Counted from the stretch's first letter, positions 36,903 to 47,753 are shown. The stretch: 64,000 bases of DNA from Primula veris (GCA_963682055.1 OY821750.1:31132402-31196401), one strand, 5' to 3'. The notes: a model not told the origin generated them from the sequence alone. Made by a program: numbers and translations.

Positions 36903-37099
36903 TATTACAAAATAATGTTGATTTAGTGAGAGACAAAAACTGTCGCAGTCTGTCACTAATTCAAAAAACTGTCACAAATCTCTCACAAATTGATTAAACT
37001 ATCACAAAGCCGTCACAAAAATCATAGCTAATTAACTCGTAACAAAAAATACCGTTACTAATTCCGTAGTTATTTGGTTTTTTTTTTTTTTTTGTAGTG
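36903..37099 (-). mobile_element. CACTA-type MITE, copy B (inverted)
   Basis: Inverted relative of copies A and C: TATTACAAAATAAT ... TTTTTTGTAGTG, with interior GTCACAAA / CCGTCACAAAAATCAT / AACAAAAAATACCGT matching the other copies on the opposite strand. It is flanked by TCC on both sides. The left end differs from CACTAC by two C-to-T changes. Confidence 0.75.
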
Positions 37100-38945
37100 T
37101 CCCTTCGTCACCATTTAATTGTTATCTACGAAATTAAATCACGTGCAATACGTGCAAATTTGACTTTCCGTTAACTTGTACTAAACTTGATAAAATGGAA
37201 AATTTCAAAATTTAGTCATATACTTCAAATCTTAAATTATGTGATTATCGTTTTATAAATTTTTATTTCGATATTTTTGATACAATTTCTTGACCTGTTA
37301 AAGTTACACTTAGTTTTATATTGGACAATGAAATGAGAACATAGTGTGTAGCAAAATTGATTTTTTAGTGTTTTGTATTCAAGTCTTTAAGCTGAATTTT
37401 GCAATCATCTTCTAATTAGAATCATAGTCGGGATGCTATTGTTGGCGACTTGCATAGTTGCATTACGATTTGGTTAGCACAAACCTAGAAAACTTATGCA
37501 TACTTTTCCTTACGCCATTCTGGTTAATTTTTCTCATATAGTTTCGTCAAACATTGCTATTCTAACTACTTTCCGATTTACTTTATACTAATTTTATCAC
37601 TTGTTTTCGGTTGAACAACACTGCCAGATTGTTGCTTTTCTTGGGTCATTGCGTTGGGCTTATTACGAATTCAAGCGAAAGTTAGCTTGACAACGAATCA
37701 TGCTCTCAAGAGTGCTCCTTTTGTATTCTCTCAAGTTCTAATTTTTGACATAAACTTTCGACAATTCATATGAAACAGTGAAATTGTTGTAATGATAGTT
37801 CTGTAATGATCTGTTGAGTGAATATGATAATTATGTTTTTCAGTCTAATCTTTTAAATATAAAATTTCTTCACTTGTTAAATGTGGTTTGGTATATCTAA
37901 TTTCAAACCGGTGCACTAGATTTGCTAAGAGGATGGAGTTGATATTTAGGTACTTCATGGGTGTTTAACTTGTACTTTATGGAATCTAGAATTGGGGCTT
38001 CGGGAAATCATCAGATCATGTTTATCGGCATATATATTGAGGTTTTTTTGAGTAAATAAAACGTTGCTTGTTTGATGATTAAATACTCGGTTAATCCAGC
38101 CGATTGTTATTAGCCTTTTCATTTCCTAAAATACAAAAACTGCTTATCTCTTATGCTACTGGGCGCGAGACAGTCGCACCTCAGAAGAAAACTGATTGTC
38201 GATTCACTGCTTTGTATCCACTGGACTATATCCATCATTAAGATGAATTTTGCAATAGTATGCGATTAATGAATTGATGTCCTTGGTATAGAAAATTACT
38301 TTAGCCTTTTGCCGGCTTATTTTTACAGAACAATATACCCTCGTGTTTTCAGTTAACAATGTCATTGGCCAGATTCTTTGTTTTCTTGGCTGGTTAGTGG
38401 TTCCTTTTGTGAACTCAAGGGGAAGTAAATTCGCAATTCTCATTCATGACTGCTACTTTTGTATACTGCTAATTAGAGAAGCTGCCAATTTGCGGTGTAA
38501 TGATCACCATTTCATATCAGCGTCTTATGCTCTGATTTATATACACTGAATTGAATTACATAACTGGGCTTGTTCTTTTCTACTTTGTATATGGATTTAG
38601 AATTAGGACGTTGATAGATCATCTTTATAAAAATGATCGTTTATACAGATAAAATTCGAACTCGAACAAGTTAAGTTTCACTTCGAGTAAAAGATTTGTC
38701 GTGGTTTGGTGACTTGTAAGTGATCGAAGATGGCGGAAATATAGGATCGTGAATGTGATCCTCACACTGATTATAATTTTTTAGCATGGTACTAATCTGT
38801 TCTTTTACATTTTTAACTAGTTGGTGATTAGATCATTGCACAAACATATTTTTAACCTTTAATGCGTTTTTTTTTTGTCAAGAATGGCTGCAACTTAAAT
38901 AAGTTTGGTGGGGGAATGCAACTTAAAAAAAGTATTGTCTTAAGT
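37100..38945. other. Gene-free stretch
   Basis: No credible gene. The phrases TTCTTTTCTTGG...ATTGCGTTGGGC near 37635 and TTCTTTGTTTTCTTGG...TAGTGG near 38372, each followed by a GAATTC/GAACTCAAG block and CTCATTCATGACTG-type text, suggest two diverged copies of one unit about 740 bp apart. The ORFs at 38204-38443 (-) and 38343-38549 (+) overlap this and are not recognised. Confidence 0.4.
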
Positions 38946-39230
38946 AGGGCCGGGTTCGGTCCGGTTCGGTTCGGTTTTTAACAAAACCGAAACCGAGCAT
39001 ATTTTTCGGTTCGGTTTTTTTCGGTTTCGGTCTTTTTATTTTTTGGACAGAACTGGACTGGGTTTTTTCGGTCCAGTTTCGGTTATTTTTCGGCTTTTTT
39101 CGGTCTTTTTTGGTTTTTTTTGGTTTTTTTCGGTTCGGTTTTATTGAAAACCGAAACCGACCCGAAATTTTTTCGATTTTTCGATTTCGATCCGGTTCGG
39201 TTTTTCCGGTTTTTTGCCAGCCGGATTTTC
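38946..39230. repeat. CGGTT low-complexity block
   Basis: Dense runs of GGTTCGGTTTTT, CGGTTTCGG and reverse-complement AAAACCGAAACCGA. Such blocks are common in plant intergenic DNA. The plus-strand ORF over it (39120-39380) is a product of the low complexity and is not counted as a gene. Confidence 0.85.
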
Positions 39231-40300
39231 AAAAATTTAATAAAAATTTATTGGCTAAGTCAAACTTATTATATTTATAGTATATGCTCGTCATCCAAAA
39301 TGTTGATGGAACCTAGTTTGAGAAAAGTCAAACTTTGCTTATTATTTTTTCGCAAATACCAAACTGGCTTGGGATGGTAATTTACTAACACCGTCTTCAA
39401 GATTTGCTAAACTAGGAAAATATCAAGAAAAAAAGGAAAACTACAGATGCAGTCGTTTAACGAAAGCAAAGGAGTCACCGAGTCAGTATACAAATTTTCT
39501 ATTTTCGCCGTTTGTATGGCCTTCCTTTTAGGAGGTATTCACAAGAAAGAAACAAATGTGGCAACTCGAGTTCATGGAAGAGAGTGTCGTGTCGGGTCCC
39601 CATTTTGTGTTCTCCCTATTATATAGACGATACAAAAGACCGTTGCAAATTATGACTTCCGGACAGTTAGATCGGAAGAAGATACATAAATGGTCAAGGT
39701 ACCTATTAATTTAAATACATCGCATAGCTAATATATGTTTACCAATTAACTAACAGTGATAAGTGTAACGTTACACTATTACGTCTAACAAGCCAACGGA
39801 AAAAATGTAAAATCCTTGTCTCGACATCATAAGAGCTAATGTAAGCCTAATTAATCTATAAGTAAACGCATATATTTGTCCATTTTGGGTAACATTTCAA
39901 GATGTTTGTGATTTGTCCATGTTTAAAAGATTTTTAAAGAAAGTTGATATTTTTCTGTGTTGTAATTGATGGTGAGGACTATAGGTCTTCCGAAGCAAAG
40001 TTTTTTTTTCCCCTCATAATATTTTCTTCAAGCTGCAGCTTTCCGGACAAAATAAGACGATGTCAAACACGGCCTAAACATTTCCACGGTATCGCCTTGG
40101 CGAGACTTCAAATTAAGTTTAACCATTGAATCCCATTAAAACTGTAAAACATGTAAGTTGTAACAAAAAAAGTCAGGATATTACTTGGTATACCGGTAGG
40201 ATCATCCATCAAGTATCAACCAGACAATTTGGGACGAGTAGTTATTTAGTTTAGAGATAAGAAAACCATTGTCTTATTTTTTATTTATTGTTAGCATACA
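39231..40300. other. Gene-free stretch
   Basis: No gene recognised. Around 40030-40130 there is a scrap resembling the dispersed TIR family (AAGCTGCAGCTTTCCGGAC). Otherwise AT-rich intergenic DNA. Confidence 0.45.
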
Positions 40301-40467
40301 CACTGTAACAAAAAATTAAAATAGCAAACGTTTATTTTTCAAAACTGTTGGTAAAGTGAGTGTCGCTAAATTGTTGCTAAACTGTTGTTAAAATTTAACG
40401 ACACTCACTTTATCAACAGTTTAACAATAGACGCTCTGATGATAAGCTGATATTTTCTTTTATAGCG
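40301..40467. mobile_element. MITE with strong internal hairpin
   Basis: Begins CACTGTAACAAAAAA and ends TATTTTCTTTTATAGCG, weakly inverted ends. Inside, 40342-40422 forms a hairpin: AAACTGTTGGTAAAGTGAG on the left pairs with CTCACTTTATCAACAGTTT on the right (about 24-bp arms, one mismatch). The same family wording (GTCGCTAAA, AACAGTTT, GATATTTT) recurs at 51.27-51.42 and 61.18-61.36 kb. No clear target duplication seen. Confidence 0.6.
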
Positions 40468-40646
40468 GCCAATCCTAACTATATAGATATGGAAGAAAAC
40501 AAAATTAGTGGTATAAATTAATCTTGTAGCAAAAGTAGACAAATAATAGTAACCATTTCCATACCACACAAAACTCTACCATAAATGGTTAGCATACGTG
40601 ATAGTACTAAACCAATGATAGGAGTGAGTGTCATCAAATTTAACAA
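40468..40646. other. Short gene-free spacer
   Basis: AT-rich spacer between the hairpin MITE and the duplicated flank of the copia element. It includes GGAGTGAGTGTCATCAAATTTAACAAC-like wording related to the neighbouring MITE family. Confidence 0.4.
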
Positions 40647-40828
40647 CAATGTAATTTGACCATTTGTTACTATATTTTTGTTAAATTTAGAGTCACAACC
40701 ATCAGTTTATTAGCAACATAACTGAAAAACATAACTGTCTTATGTCGAAAGCAGGAAATGAACTGGCGAGGTACAGGATCAAAGGGGCTACAGCAGCCTA
40801 CATATCGCGAAAACCTCAAAAAAATTTC
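40647..40828. repeat. Left copy of the direct duplication flanking the copia element
   Basis: The block CAATGTAATTTGACCATTTG ... CTCAAAAAAATTTC is repeated, at roughly 85 percent identity by eye, at 47549-47753 in the same orientation. The left copy ends three bases before the outer end of the copia LTR. It lacks about 18-20 bp (GACTGATATTTTTTTGTAAT) present in the right copy, which is a CACTA-MITE end. Confidence 0.85.
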
Positions 40829-40831
40829 TTG

Positions 40832-41057
40832 TGTTGTGTGACATATTAGCTCGTTATAGATATATATATAGAGATATGTATAGATATAGAGAGAGGTATG
40901 AGAAACAACATACGAAGTGTTTATTCATTAATATGATTGTACATAGAGAGACCCCCGACCCTCTTTATATAATAGAGGGCGGAGTTACATATGCTAGGAA
41001 AGCCCAATATAGGCCCAATAGAGTAAGGCCCAAGATGGCCAATAATATCCTACAACA
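40832..41057 (-). repeat. 3' LTR of the copia element
   Basis: Minus sense: starts TGTTGTAGGATATT directly after the polypurine tract and ends CACACAACA. It contains TATATAAAG (TATA box) followed by AATGAATAAACAC (possible poly(A) signal) and an AG/TATA-rich tail. TG...CA ends and internal signals in the right order support the LTR call. Confidence 0.85.
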
Positions 41058-41483
41058 CTCCCCATTTGGACGTCTTGATTTCTTCGTTTTCATGCTGTCG
41101 ATGTGAGTCGAGTTTATTCGCAGTGCTAAATACATAAAAACCTTAGGGCCGGAAAACCCAATGTGGGACAAAACCGGTAACTAGGAGAAACTGTGTAGCC
41201 GAATGATATAGACCCAAATTCCCTGTAATTAACTAACCACAAAACAGTGTGCCTCATCAAAACCTTACCAGAGCAAACCCAATGGGAAAATCTCTGATCG
41301 AAGAAAAAAAGAGTGCAACAATGGTAGTAGTAGGGATCAACCACAAAACATGTGTCTCATCAAAACCTTGCTAGAGTAAACCCAGTGGGAAAAAACCTCT
41401 AGTCGAAGGACAAAAGAGTACACAGTGGTAAGAAGTATACAACAGGATACTCCCCTTAATTTCGGCAATCTTAAGTGAGATAT

Positions 41484-42743
41484 TGTTGAACGATGTTCTT
41501 CAAATCGATTATTTTAATGATAACAAAAATTGTAAAACATGATAAAAGCTCGTTTTGTGTACTAATCTTTTATCGAGTGTATTAAAGGTTCAAAATGATA
41601 TATTGCGTAATTACAAAGCCAATGGTTCAAGCGTAATCTAAATCGGATTTGAAACGAACTAGTTACGGGATTTCAAAGTTTGTCGAGAAAACCGAAAACA
41701 AGCCCAGAACAAAAACGACTGCTTAAACGATCGATCATTTCAGAGAAATTTTCTTCCAGTGAGCTCAACGCAAAAACGACCGATCGCAGGCTTAAAACGA
41801 CCGATCGTTTTAAGTATGTTTTCTTCCAGTGAGCAAAGAACAAAAACGACCGATCGTCAGAACCAACGACCGATCGTTTCAGTGCTATTTTCTTCCAGTG
41901 AGCCAAGATGAAAGTCGACCGATCGTTTTACAGAAACGACCGATCGTTTCTGTAAAATTTCAAAATCCAGCTTTTAAGCAATTCCTGAAAATGGGGCGAA
42001 CCACTGCATTAACCAGCATTCAATTCAGCCAACAACTGCAACGGTCTGAAATTTATTGCTGCATCTTTTCACCCTACAAAAGAGCTCCAAAACCTTGAAG
42101 GAAGATCATCTAAGCAATTTACAACTTTTAAGCAATTCTTACTAAGAAATCCTTCAAGCTTATACTACTCATTTCTCACTTGTAATCAAAAATATTCTCG
42201 ATTATATTCTCTTTGTAATCTTATAAATATCGAGATAATATTTGTTAGTGAGTGATTCGAAATCAAACTTGTAAAAGAGTATTTTATAAACTCATTAGTG
42301 AGCGAGTGAATTGGGTAGAGGCTTTTAAGCAAGTGTAGCTTAAAAGCTCTAGGTCATTTATTCGGGATACTCATATAGTGAGGGGGAGCGTAATCGGTTG
42401 ATTAAGCTCGTTAAGGTGTAACCTTGAAACGAAGATTTTTAGTGAAACACTCGGTAGTGAAAATACCGAGGAGAGGACGTAGGCGCGGTTTGCCGAACCT
42501 CTATAAATCTTGCGTTATTTCTTTCCCTAAACTTTTACTTTACGTATTTATTTATCGCTTATATTTATTGCTTGTTTATATTATTTAGCGTTAATTTGGT
42601 AACAAAAAAGTTTAGGTTATAAAATCTACTAATTAACTTAGTTAAATACCCATAGATTTAATTCCGCGAAAAACGTACGAAAACTTTATTCACCCCCCCC
42701 CCCCCCCCCCCCCCTCTAAGGTTTAGACTCCTACGGACCAACA
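41484..42743. mobile_element. Nested 1260-bp solo LTR with GATAT target duplication
   Basis: Starts TGTTGAACGATG and ends CGGACCAACA, flanked on both sides by GATAT (41479-41483 and 42744-42748). TG...CA ends and a 5-bp duplication are diagnostic for an LTR-retrotransposon insertion. No internal domain is present, so recombination between LTRs is inferred. Inside: three ~70-bp tandem units with ACGACCGATCG and TTCTTCCAGTGAGC, and a C-run of about 22 at 42692-42713. The host copia sequence continues in register on both sides. Confidence 0.9.
41700..41960. repeat. 70-bp tandem units with palindromic CGATCG inside the solo LTR
   Basis: TTCTTCCAGTGAGC occurs at 41751, 41821 and 41890 (period 70 and 69). 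Between copies are paired ACGACCGATCG boxes, the last pair flanked by TTTTACAGAAACG and GTTTCTGTAAAA, an inverted pair. Likely LTR enhancer-type repeats; function not shown. Confidence 0.85.
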
Positions 42744-43194
42744 GATATGATAGGAATATGTCTCGCTAAAAACCTTGCCAAGGAAACCCCAGTGGGAAAA
42801 AACCTTGGTCTAAGGACAAAAAGAGTACACGAGCATGCGACTGGATCCTCCCCCTCACTTGCACACGACAGGGTGCGAAGATTTCGACTAAGTAATAATT
42901 AGTGCAATAAGCATTCACTTGGATGCTTCCCCTCACTTGCACACGACTAGGTGCAAAGATTTCATATTCCAAGAAAGAGTATGAACATTCGACTGGATGC
43001 CTCATTTACTTGCACACGACTGTATGCAAGAAAATATAACGTGGAATAAAACGAGCATTCGACATGATGCTCTTAAACTTCATATATGAAGATTTATTTC
43101 GGCAAGAAATGCTAAATAGCATAATCTAGTCATGTCTCTCTTGATCGATAACAACAAGTTATCCTCAAATAAGACAAGTGTTTTATCTGGATCG

Positions 43195-43430
43195 TGAGAC
43201 AGAGCATATGTAATTCAAATATGGCTAATACGAGCTCGAAGCCATATACACTCTCTAGTCGTCTCATAGAGCACGAGATCGGAGTAATTCGTTTGGAGTC
43301 ATTCCAAGACCTCCAAGATATCGCCTTATTCCTAATGGCAAAGACATACCATGTTAGGAATATCCCTTATGCGGGTCTGATAAGTAACCAGCATCGGTAT
43401 AACCGAAAAAGGGTTGCGTTAATTCGAGTA
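43195..43430 (-). pseudogene. Copia RNase H fragment
   Basis: Minus frame reads FFGYTDAGYLSDPHKGYS and then a stop, matching the RNase H motif of plant copia polyproteins (ADAGYLSDPHK). Frameshifted continuation to about 43195 keeps weak similarity. The plus-strand 101-codon ORF over the same bases (43194-43499) is its antisense shadow. Confidence 0.8.
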
Positions 43431-43839
43431 CCAAAGGGGGTAGGTACACTCGATGACGCAAAATGGGATAAGACAAGCCCTCATCCACAGTTACCTTAAG
43501 GTAATGGGAAAATGTCTTATATGCCATTTCGATGGCAGCGTGTTAGCGCGATGTTGTGTCGAGCTATACCATTCACAGCAGACGAGATGTTCGTCCTAGC
43601 ACATTAGACCAAGTGCAATGATGCGCTTATTGTACTTAGATATGAACATCATGATTCAATATCTCTTCATCGTCTCATCAGGGACGAACTGGGTCTATAT
43701 CAATGTCTAGTGATCAAACAATCATGGAAGAATCTGACGACTTAGCGTCATAATGACTAAAACGTCATAACACCTTTTGGGTGTAGTCTGAATCATGGAC
43801 TTAGATTCAATCTTTACGGGACTCGATCATCAGGCCGAG

Positions 43840-45260
43840 TCACTACCGTTTCTTCCCAAGATTCTTCATCTCGAAGGCAAATCCAAAAGTGGATCGCATA
43901 ATAAAACACGCAAAGGCATAATACTTGTTCAAGTATCCCAAGCTGATCAAGTACTCACTTAGGCGGTATACCACATCCGCTCGGATTATATTAATCCATA
44001 TAGTGAACGTCTCAGTCAATTGAGACCGTGTTCCGTGGTCAGGAACTACTTGATTTAAGCACATGAAGTCACACAGGGACCTTCATCCACATCTCTAGTC
44101 TAAATCCCCATAGAGATAAAATCGTGACCACAATCACATGCTGCACAATCAGTTTTCCAGAAACTACTAAACTGATAAAGTAGGAGACCGTTATAACGTC
44201 CATTACGAGGAAATCAACCATCTCGTAATCAATTCCAAGGTGTGAGAGAAGCCTTGCGCTACTAGGCGAGCATTATACAATCTCATTATTCTCATCACTC
44301 TTCCTTACGAATAACCAAATAAACGAACTCGTTTAACATTGGTGGTGTTGGAGCTACAGGTCCGAACACACTTTCGCTAAGGAGTCTACTTGGATTGCAA
44401 GTTTCCATTAGTTCAGTCTATTCTCCATTGACTTCAGGCAACGGTACATGGTTTCCTGTCATAATTTGTTCATATTATCAGTCGTCACTGAATATATGAA
44501 CAAGTAATCAATGACAGACTCGTTTCGCTTCAATATCGTCTAAGATATCATGATCGACAGATATTTTGAGATTCTTAGGATGAGGAGGAAATCACACATC
44601 TCCATGATCCTTTATAATCTCGTGCGACAAACGAGTTTCAGTTCACCACCTCTGGGCTGAATGAATTAAGAACCGGTAAACTCCCTCGTATCTTGGGAAG
44701 GACGACAGACTGACGGCCGACGGCAGCGTCCTTTGCTTGGCGGGTTCGGCCAAAGCAACGTGTTACTACATGAACACGGCGTCCGACAGGGACATCTATC
44801 CTTGCAAGCATTTTGCAACAGGTATAAATGATCTTGTGACATCTCATAAAGTCATTAAATGCGTTTGGCATTTAGTTAGACATGAGAGAGTCTATGCACT
44901 TACTTATCACTAAGTGCAGTTTTGGGGATCACGCTAAGATTGAGTGGGTTATGCCACGTTAGTTTACGTCGTTCCTTATCAACGGTAACGTGTAAATCTC
45001 CCCTTAACGACGGGGAGAATAGTCTTAGCGATGTCACTTTCGCATATCATGCGGTAAAGAGATCGTTTGCCAAGGTTACTCTATCAAATGATAGGCATGG
45101 GATTCATAATCGACTTATGTTCCCTTCAGAGGTCCATATTTTGAACGATATAGCGGCTCAATCAAAATATTAATTAAGCACTCTGAACACGCGTTAATAT
45201 GAGACTTCTGGCTCATAACCAGTAACCAGCTGGTACGCATATGGTGTCTGAGTGTCTATG
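43840..45260 (-). pseudogene. Copia integrase/reverse-transcriptase fragments
   Basis: Several short frames carry copia wording: YQLVTGYEPEVS (45.2 kb), a broken VDYESHAYHLIE near 45.1 kb, LPNAFNDFM plus ARIDVPVG near 44.8 kb, and GFAFEMKNLGKK near 43.86 kb. Stops and frameshifts separate them, so no functional product is possible. Confidence 0.65.
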
Positions 45261-46399
45261 GGCCTCATAACAGACCAATACAGCAAAATAGCATAACCCC
45301 ACACGGAAATATAAATCTTGGTGCGCAAGACCAAGAAGTGCGTGCAATCATTTGCAGTCGCATCATCAAACTTTCCGTGAGTCCATTTGGGTCTGAACAT
45401 AATCGACAGGATATTCAATTTCCAAACTCAAGTAATTCAAATTAAAATTTCGATTCTTACTCTTCGGTATTATCAAGTCGACTAGACTTTTCAGGATAAT
45501 CCGGATCATGAGCCATCAACTTAATGATAAGGCTAAGAGTTTGGGAAGTGCTGCATTTATGTGGACAACGGTAAAATATGACCATATTGTCGGTGCATCA
45601 ACCATAACCATTTATATTTATGGTCCGTCTTATGGTTGGATAAGTCCACAATAACTCCTCCAATTCTTTACAAGAATTCTACGAGTTCATTTCGTGATCT
45701 TTACACATACTAGTCTTTCAAAGTGAGCATTAGTGGCATTAATTTCAGATTAATCACGAAATATATCCTCAAAGGGAATCCAAATACGATGCGATTATAA
45801 ATCAGCCATCGTCTTTTGACCCAGGAATATCTCATCCTGTCAATGCCACAATATCAAAATATTCTTATCAATCGACGACAGGCGAATGATAGTACAGACA
45901 ATCATGTCTTAGTATCTAAATCATTTATCATTTCGACGACATGCGAAATGATAAGATAACTTTAAATGTTTTAAAGAATGTGGTAGCAACCACTTGAAAG
46001 ACATTTCAACTCCTCTAAAATACGCTTTTGGTCGTATTGAATTGAGGCTATGTAAAGAAATTTCAATTCTTTCATGAGCTATTACCAGATAACACTGGTT
46101 TTCTCGAATATTTTATAACTCAACAAGGTACGGCAGGACCTACATGAGTATAAGACCTCATATTTGACAAATCAATTTGGTTTTACCAAAGATTTTGATT
46201 TGGAACGACAGGTCCAGAATCGTTGTCACTGAGTACTATTTTAGGCAAATAGTTGGTGAAATTATGTGGTACACTGTTACCCACTATTTCGAAAAAAAAT
46301 CAACTACCCCACAAGTATTGCCTAAAATTTCATAATTTAAACTTTGGTCGCATTTGTCAAAGGAATTTGCTCAAAACACTTTAAATTATTTCAAGAAAT

Positions 46400-47110
46400 T
46401 TCGTAAACAGGCAAACCATAATCCAAAAGTATGTCCAAATGGAAAAATCATAATCCAAAGGGAAAAACATAATTCAGATGAGCGAAAAAATGGCTCAATG
46501 ATTTATCAAAATCAATAAAGAAATGTATCAAACTCATTTGAGCCACAAAATCGGTGGTCTCAAGAGTTTCCTTTCAATTAGCTTTAACCACATTAGCATC
46601 GATTTTTTCACCTTTCTAATAGTTTTGAACTATTTAAGGAGTAACCGTGCATGACATTTGTCTTTATAGCATAGAGTTGGCTCCTTAAGCATTATCTCTT
46701 GCTTTGTGACAACGAGCCATATTGTTCCTTTCAATTACTGTCTTGGAGCCACAGGTTTTCAATTTTGACGATTGTCTAAAATCTCGATTGGCTAGGCGAT
46801 TCATCGGGATCGCGATAGTTCGGGACAAATAACACTTGTCTCGGTTCTCGATTCGTGGAAAAAAATGTACACGTAGAGCATTAATATCAGGCAAACAATT
46901 CGCCATTGACCCAATAGGATTAAAACTACTCACCAGGGTAATTTTCCTATCCAATAACAGATGGACGATAAAGGAACATGGTGAATATAAATTCACGATA
47001 CTGCTTATGGAATACAATTTCCAAGCTAGTATTTTGGTGAAGAATTGCTCCAATATGTCAATTTCAGACATTTGTTCACCATAGACGTCATCACGTCTCA
47101 AATGTGGCGG
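46400..47110 (-). pseudogene. Copia gag fragment
   Basis: Minus frame 47101-46685 begins MRRDDVYGEQMSEIDILEQF and keeps the layout of the plant copia gag (LCGEKITDEDMLEKTF...); further on, NPIGSMANCLPDINAL resembles the RPTGS..PEVNA segment. The zinc-knuckle region is too decayed to assign. Confidence 0.6.
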
Positions 47111-47548
47111 CGGAATAAAATCAACGCCTTAGCATCATAGATGGCATCTAACATGTGTTGGGAGGTCTGGATTATTTATCATATAAAACGACTGGTTTAT
47201 ATGTTTATGGTTTGCACAAGTATAAACTTTATTTCGAAACGACAGGTTCGAAAAATAGTTTTGCTTTTAATGTGAATAGGTTCTCATTGATCGAACGACA
47301 GGTCGATACAAAGACACCAATTCGGCGAAACATACATCACTATATAAACACACTCGGGGAAATTATTATTTACTCAACCCCTTTCGGTAGCTCTACTTGA
47401 AAAACGACCAGGAAAGACGGTGAGGGTGGAGGGCACGAATGCCACTTAAAACCCGACCTCATTAGGATATCGATTTCCGCCTATATCTTTCCTAGACATC
47501 GTATCCAAATAGGTGAGCCTAGTTGGGGAAGGTCCATAATTTTTCCAA

Positions 47549-47753
47549 CAATGTAACACGACCATTTGTTACTATACTTTTGTTAAATTTAGAGTCACTT
47601 TACCATCAATTTATTAGTAACATGACTGACTGATATTTTTTTGTAATGAAAAACATAACTGATTTATGTCGACAGCAGGAAATGAACTAGCTAGGTATAT
47701 GATCAAAGGGGGCTACAACACCCTTACATATCACGAAAACCTAAAAAAATTTC
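47549..47753. repeat. Right copy of the direct duplication flanking the copia element
   Basis: Begins CAATGTAACACGACCATTTG directly at the left-hand end of the copia sequence (minus-sense 5' end) and ends CTAAAAAAATTTC. Partner of 40647-40828. It retains the MITE end CTGATATTTTTTTGTAATG that the left copy lacks. Confidence 0.85.

Larger units (their letters stand above)
41230..43080 (-). repeat. 3' non-coding repeats of the copia element (interrupted)
   Basis: Three diverged copies of a block with AAAACCTT(A/G)CC, AACCCA(A/G)TGGGAAAA and GA(A/C)AAAAGAGT occur near 41262, 41362 and 42770. They are followed by repeats of CTCACTTGCACACGAC with GTGCAAGATTTC-type text at about 42855, 42930 and 43010. 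This is the typical repeat-rich segment between RNase H and the 3' LTR in one group of plant copia elements. The solo LTR at 41484-42743 splits it. Confidence 0.7.
40829..47548 (-). mobile_element. Decayed Ty1/copia retrotransposon
   Basis: Minus-strand copia element broken by stops and frameshifts. In order: gag remnant (GEQMSEIDILEQFF, about 47.05 kb), integrase/RT-linker remnants (VTGYEPEVS near 45.2 kb; LPNAFNDFM and ARIDVPVG near 44.8 kb), RT remnant (GFAFEMKNLGKK near 43.86 kb), RNase H remnant (GYTDAGYLSDPHKGYS at about 43357-43404), 3' non-coding repeats, a polypurine tract AAATGGGGAG and a 226-bp 3' LTR. The wording resembles plant copia polyproteins with these same conserved motifs. 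No 5' LTR matching the 3' LTR was found; the left-hand 430 bp (about 47120-47548, starting TGTTGGAAAAATT in minus sense) are unassigned. A foreign 1260-bp LTR is nested inside. Confidence 0.85.

Noticed and set aside
36940..37060. Runs of CTGTCAC/TGTCACAAA taken at first for a CRISPR-like or satellite array
   Set aside because: Spacing is irregular and the block is explained as the interior of CACTA-type MITE copy B.
39120..39380. 86-codon plus-strand ORF rich in Phe and Arg
   Set aside because: Product of the CGGTT low-complexity block.
41484..42743. Idea that this segment is one LTR of an intact element
   Set aside because: No partner LTR or polyprotein adjoins it, and GATAT flanks it directly on both sides, so it is a solo LTR.
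43194..43499. 101-codon plus-strand ORF in the copia element
   Set aside because: The opposite strand carries the copia RNase H motif GYTDAGYLSDPHK; this ORF is its mirror.
44922..45173. 83-codon plus-strand ORF
   Set aside because: Lies opposite decayed copia integrase/RT sequence and has no domain of its own.
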